NCBI GenBank assembly: GCA_036497785.1
Contig: DASXIW010000029.1
Span: 1 to 18,230 of the forward strand
From: DASXIW01 sp036497785
Lineage (GTDB): Bacteria > Pseudomonadota > Alphaproteobacteria > Acetobacterales > Acetobacteraceae
Reading direction: 5' to 3'
DNA: 18,230 nt
A program made the translations under genes and the position numbers. Position 1 is the stretch's first letter. Every line of letters begins with the position of its first letter. Shown piece after piece: positions 15,030 to 18,230 of the stretch. Below the pieces are notes generated by a model, which saw only the letters and a list, made by a program, of their open reading frames with translations, was not told the DNA's origin and made no database searches.

Positions 15030-15937
15030 GCGAGCGCGCAACCACGCCGTGGCGCGACTGGCTGCTCACCGACACGCCATCCTCCCGCCGGCAGGCCGCC
15101 TGGGGACGGCGCTACCGCATGTGGCGGGATTTCCGCGCCAATCCGCTCGCCTTGACCGGGCTCATCCTGGTGCTAGCCATCTTCGCGGCCTCGCTCGCCG
15201 CCCCGCTGCTCGCCAACTGGAACCCCGCGGCGCAGGATCTCGCCAACCGGCTCGCAACCCCCAGCGCCAGGCACTGGTTCGGCACGGACGAGTTGGGGCG
15301 AGATGTCTATTCCCGCGTGCTCTATGGCGGCCGCATCACGCTCGGCATGGTTGTCGCGGTGGTCGCGGTGGTAGCACCTCTGGGGCTCGCCATCGGCTGC
15401 GTCGCCGGCTATGCCGGCGGCTGGGCGGACCGGGTACTGATGCGCGTCACCGACATCTTCCTCGCCTTCCCGCGGCTGATCCTCGCATTGGCCTTCGTCG
15501 CCGCCATCCGCCCGGGCATTACCAGCACCGTCGCGGCAATCGCTCTCACTGCATGGCCACCCTATGCGCGGCTGGCTCGCGCGGAGACGCTGACCATCCG
15601 CAACACCGACTTCATCGCCGCCGTGCGCCTCACCGGCGCATCGCCATTTCGCATCATCCTGCGCCATGTCGCCCCGCTCTGCCTCAGCAGCCTCATCGTG
15701 CGCGTCACGCTGGACATGAGCGCCATCATTCTCACCGCCGCGGCGCTCGGCTTTCTCGGCATGGGCGCGCAGCCGCCCTCGCCCGAATGGGGGGCGATGA
15801 TCGCCGCCGCCCGCCGCTTCATCCTGGAACAATGGTGGGTGCCCACCATTCCCGGCATCGCCATCTTCATCACCGCCCTGGCCTTCAACCTGCTCGGCGA
15901 TGGGCTGCGCGACGTGCTCGATCCGAAGCAGCGCTGA
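15026..15937 (+). CDS. Dipeptide/oligopeptide-type ABC transporter permease, DppC-like
   Basis: This is the second channel subunit, pairing with the DppB-like protein. The 303-residue product has an N-terminal cytoplasmic part, a first membrane span at about 43-63, and the conserved HWFGTDELGRDVYSRVLYGG that typifies DppC/OppC. GYAGGWADRVLMRVTDIFLAFP comes next, followed by the EAA loop VRLTGASPFRIILRHVAP. The segment LGFLGMGAQPPSPEWGAMI and the C-terminal NLLGDGLRDVLDPKQR are also family hallmarks. It starts at an ATG overlapping the previous stop by 4 bp, and its stop shares one base with the start of the first ATPase gene (TGATG). Confidence 0.95.
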   Translation: MSERATTPWRDWLLTDTPSSRRQAAWGRRYRMWRDFRANPLALTGLILVLAIFAASLAAPLLANWNPAAQDLANRLATPSARHWFGTDELGRDVYSRVLYGGRITLGMVVAVVAVVAPLGLAIGCVAGYAGGWADRVLMRVTDIFLAFPRLILALAFVAAIRPGITSTVAAIALTAWPPYARLARAETLTIRNTDFIAAVRLTGASPFRIILRHVAPLCLSSLIVRVTLDMSAIILTAAALGFLGMGAQPPSPEWGAMIAAARRFILEQWWVPTIPGIAIFITALAFNLLGDGLRDVLDPKQR

Positions 15938-16764
15938 TGCAAGTCCAGATCCGGAACCTCACCATCGCCTTCCCCTCGCCGCGCGGGCTGCATCAGGCGG
16001 TGCGCGGCGTGTCGTTCGACATCGGCGCGCAGAAGCTCGGCATCGTCGGCGAATCCGGCTCCGGCAAATCCCTCACCGCCCGCGCCATACTGCGCCTGCT
16101 GCCGCCCAGCGCCATCGTCACCGCCGACCGCCTCAGCTTCGACGGCATCGATGTGCTGCACGCCAGCGAACGCACCATGCGCAACATTCGCGGCCGTCGC
16201 GCCGGCCTCATCCTGCAAGACCCGAAATACGCGCTGAACCCGGTGATGACCGCCGGCGCGCAAATCGCCGAGGCGTGGCGCGCCCACAAGAAGGGCAGCC
16301 GCAGGGAGGCGATGGAAAAAGCCATCGATCTGCTCGACCAGGTTCGCATCCGCGACCCCGCCCGCGTCGCGGCCGCCTATCCCAACGAGCTGTCCGGCGG
16401 CATGGGCCAGCGCGTCATGATCGCCATGATGCTGGCCCCGGACCCGGAAATGCTGATCGCCGACGAACCCACCAGCGCGCTGGACGCCACCGTCCAGGCC
16501 GAGATACTGCGCCTGCTGGAAGACCTGGTCTCCCGCCGCGGCATGGCTCTGCTCCTGATCAGTCACGACCTCCCGCTGGTCTCGCATTTTTGCGACAACG
16601 TCGCGGTGATGTACGCCGGGCGCATCGTCGAGCAATTGCGCGCCGCCGATCTCGCCCGCGCCGAACACCCGTACACGCGCGGCCTGTTGGATTGCCTGCC
16701 CACACTTTCCCACGCCAAGCCCCGCCTGCCCGTCATGCGCCGCGACCCCGCGTGGCTGGCATGA
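15937..16764 (+). CDS. Peptide-type ABC transporter ATP-binding protein, DppD-like (short form)
   Basis: This is one of the two ATPases that power the peptide-type importer. The 275-residue protein has Walker A GESGSGKS (about 38-45), Q-loop ILQDPKYALNPVMT, signature LSGGMGQR (the common form is LSGGMRQR), Walker B MLIADEPTSALD and H-loop ISHDLPLV. It reaches HPYTRGLLDCLP, the start of the oligopeptide-type C-terminal extension, then stops. It therefore lacks the Cys-containing tail of longer DppD/OppD proteins (about 320-330 residues). The ATG at 15937 fits the 1-bp overlap with the previous gene; the frame is open further upstream, but that part is antisense-like noise over dppC. Its stop overlaps the next ATPase start by 4 bp. 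Confidence 0.93.
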   Translation: MQVQIRNLTIAFPSPRGLHQAVRGVSFDIGAQKLGIVGESGSGKSLTARAILRLLPPSAIVTADRLSFDGIDVLHASERTMRNIRGRRAGLILQDPKYALNPVMTAGAQIAEAWRAHKKGSRREAMEKAIDLLDQVRIRDPARVAAAYPNELSGGMGQRVMIAMMLAPDPEMLIADEPTSALDATVQAEILRLLEDLVSRRGMALLLISHDLPLVSHFCDNVAVMYAGRIVEQLRAADLARAEHPYTRGLLDCLPTLSHAKPRLPVMRRDPAWLA

Positions 16765-17498
16765 TCCTGGTGGACGATCTGCACGTCAGCTTCGGCGATG
16801 TCGCGGCGGTGAAAGGCGTGTCGTTCTCGGTCCCGAAGGGATCGGGCTTCGGCATTGTCGGCGAAAGCGGCTCCGGCAAATCCACAGTGCTGCGCGCCAT
16901 CTCCGGCCTGAACGATGCCTGGGCCGGCCGCATGGAAATCGCCGGCCGCCCCCTGGCGCCCAGACGCGGCCGCGATTTCTTCCGCCGCGTGCAAATGATC
17001 TTCCAGGACCCGTACGGCTCGCTGCATCCCCGCCAGACCGTGGACCGCGCATTGTCCGAGCCGCTGGAGGTGCATGGCATCGGCGACGGCGAAGCGCGCA
17101 TCATGCGTGCCCTGGCCGAGGTTGCCCTGCCCGCCGCCGCGCGCTTCCGCTACCCGCACCAACTCTCCGGCGGCCAGCGCCAGCGCGTCGCCATCGCCCG
17201 CGCCCTCATGGCCGAACCCGAAGTGCTGCTGCTGGACGAACCCACCAGCGCGCTCGACGTCTCGGTCCAGGCCGAGGTGCTGAACCTGCTCGCCGATTTG
17301 CAGGCGCGGCGCGGCCTCACCTACCTCATGGTCAGCCACAACCTCGCCGTCATCGCGCATCTCTGCCCGATGATCGGGGTGATGCAATCCGGCGAGATGG
17401 TGGAGGTGCTCAGCACCGAAGATCTGCGCGCCGGCCGCACGCGCCACCCCCACACCACGCAATTGCGCGCCCTGAGCACGGAGCTGGAGGAAGCCTGA
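16761..17498 (+). CDS. Peptide-type ABC transporter ATP-binding protein, DppF-like (short form)
   Basis: This is the second ATPase of the importer. The 245-residue product carries Walker A GESGSGKST (about 34-42), Q-loop IFQDPYGSLHPRQTV, signature LSGGQRQRVAIARAL, Walker B LLLDEPTSALDVSVQAEV and H-loop VSHNLAVIAHLC. It ends soon after HPHTTQLRALS, so it too lacks most of the usual C-terminal extension of DppF/OppF (about 320 residues). The ATG at 16761 overlaps the stop of the preceding ATPase in ATGA. The hydrolase gene begins on the base after this stop codon. The two ATPases are separate genes, each complete in its catalytic motifs. Confidence 0.93.
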   Translation: MILVDDLHVSFGDVAAVKGVSFSVPKGSGFGIVGESGSGKSTVLRAISGLNDAWAGRMEIAGRPLAPRRGRDFFRRVQMIFQDPYGSLHPRQTVDRALSEPLEVHGIGDGEARIMRALAEVALPAAARFRYPHQLSGGQRQRVAIARALMAEPEVLLLDEPTSALDVSVQAEVLNLLADLQARRGLTYLMVSHNLAVIAHLCPMIGVMQSGEMVEVLSTEDLRAGRTRHPHTTQLRALSTELEEA

Positions 17499-18230
17499 AT
17501 GGTCGCCGGCAATCGCTTCTGGACCGAGCGCGTCGCCATGCGCGACGGCATCCGCCTCGCCACCGACATTCACCTGCCGGACGGCCCCGGCCCGTTCCCG
17601 GTCATCCTCGAACGCACCCCCTATGGCCGCAACGAGGCGAGCCGCAGCGAAATCACCGCCGCCGATCCCAGGCCACTCTCGCGCGCCGATTTCGCCACCC
17701 TGTTCACCTCGCGCGGCTACGCCGTGATCTACCAGGACAATCGCGGGCGGCACGGCTCGGAAGGCCGCTTCGTCAAATATCTCAGCGACGGCGAGGATGG
17801 TTACGATTGCTGCGCCTGGATCGTGGAGCAGAGCTGGTGCGATGGCCGCATCTGCACCATGGGTCTGTCCTACGCCGCCCACACCCAGGCGGCACTGGGC
17901 TGCGTGAATCCGCCCGGGGTCGTCGCCCAGGTGATGGATAGCGGCGGCTTCGCCAATAGCTGGACCGGCGGCATCCGCCAATTCGGCGCGTTCGAGCTGA
18001 AACAGGCGACATGGGCGCATAAACAGGCCGCCCTGTCGCCCGAGGCACTCGCCGACCCGGTGATGAAAGCCGCATTGGACGCCGAGGATATTCGCGACTG
18101 GTTCACCCGCATGCCCTGGCAGCCCGGCCATTCGCCGCTGCGCCATCACCCGGATTACGAGGCTTATTTGTTCGACCAATGGCGCCACGGCGCCTTCGAT
18201 GAATTCTGGCAACAACTCGGCATCTGGGCG
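17499..18230 (+). CDS. CocE/NonD-type serine hydrolase, X-Pro dipeptidyl-peptidase (S15) family, 3' end cut by window
   Basis: An open frame of 244 codons runs off the window end, so only the N-terminal part is seen. It matches the alpha/beta-hydrolase family that includes cocaine esterase, glutaryl-7-ACA acylase and X-Pro dipeptidyl-peptidases. Features are VAMRDGIRLATDIHLP (12-27), ERTPYGRNE, GYAVIYQDNRGRHGSEGRF (73-91), DGEDGYDCCAWIVEQSWCDG and the nucleophile motif MGLSYAAHTQ with Ser124. The catalytic Asp and His would lie beyond the edge. No signal peptide is visible, so it is probably cytoplasmic. GGAGG at 17486-17490 precedes the ATG, which directly follows the dppF-like stop, so it is the next cistron of the importer operon and probably acts on the imported compound. 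Whether it is an esterase, amidase or peptidase cannot be told. Confidence 0.85.
   Translation, partial: MVAGNRFWTERVAMRDGIRLATDIHLPDGPGPFPVILERTPYGRNEASRSEITAADPRPLSRADFATLFTSRGYAVIYQDNRGRHGSEGRFVKYLSDGEDGYDCCAWIVEQSWCDGRICTMGLSYAAHTQAALGCVNPPGVVAQVMDSGGFANSWTGGIRQFGAFELKQATWAHKQAALSPEALADPVMKAALDAEDIRDWFTRMPWQPGHSPLRHHPDYEAYLFDQWRHGAFDEFWQQLGIWA

Noticed and set aside
16563..18215. Long open frame of 550 codons on the minus strand
   Set aside because: It lies antisense to the DppF-like ATPase and the hydrolase, both with clear motifs. It has a His/Gly/Ala-rich composition typical of GC-rich shadow frames and no recognisable domain.

Overview
The window is GC-rich chromosomal DNA that looks alphaproteobacterial. 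Two things suggest this: the replication genes dnaA, dnaN and recF lie next to rpsT, and they are followed by an enoyl-CoA hydratase, mutM, ubiE, coaBC and dut, a neighbourhood common near dnaA in this class. Codon use, the DnaA and CoaBC sequences and the transporter types would fit Rhodospirillales/Acetobacteraceae, but that narrower placement is an inference. No mobile element, CRISPR array, tRNA or rRNA was seen.

Left part (1-6652, all minus strand). Reading leftwards, the order is mutM, enoyl-CoA hydratase, rpsT, dnaA, dnaN, recF. recF overlaps the end of dnaN by 8 bp. rpsT has a good sigma-70-type promoter and a clear intrinsic terminator. Upstream of that promoter are a perfect DnaA box and a second relaxed-consensus box, so DnaA binding there is plausible, either for origin function or for regulation. 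The dnaA-dnaN gap holds a tandem 13-bp repeat and a small hairpin.

Middle (6695-9134, plus strand). ubiE, coaBC and dut form a tightly coupled run with 4-bp stop/start overlaps. The strand switch at mutM/ubiE (42 bp) means genes on both sides point away from this region, as is common around replication origins. ubiB, often found between ubiE and coaBC in relatives, is absent from that position.

Right part (9238-18230, plus strand). Two ABC transporters follow. The first is a fused double permease of the NitT/TauT type with an ATPase carrying a C-terminal AAA-associated domain. It has no substrate-binding protein beside it. The second is a complete dipeptide/oligopeptide-type importer (Tat-exported binding protein, two permeases, two short ATPases) whose genes overlap by 1-4 bp. 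It runs directly into a CocE/S15-type serine hydrolase that is cut by the window end. The likely logic is import of a peptide-like or ester/amide substrate followed by cytoplasmic hydrolysis; the substrate itself cannot be read from the sequence.

Most of the window is ordinary housekeeping and transport. The observations most worth a second look are the altered C-terminal zinc finger of MutM and the DnaA boxes upstream of rpsT. After those come the dnaA start ambiguity, the importer-hydrolase operon and the importer lacking a binding protein. I did not find convincing evidence for a novel system.
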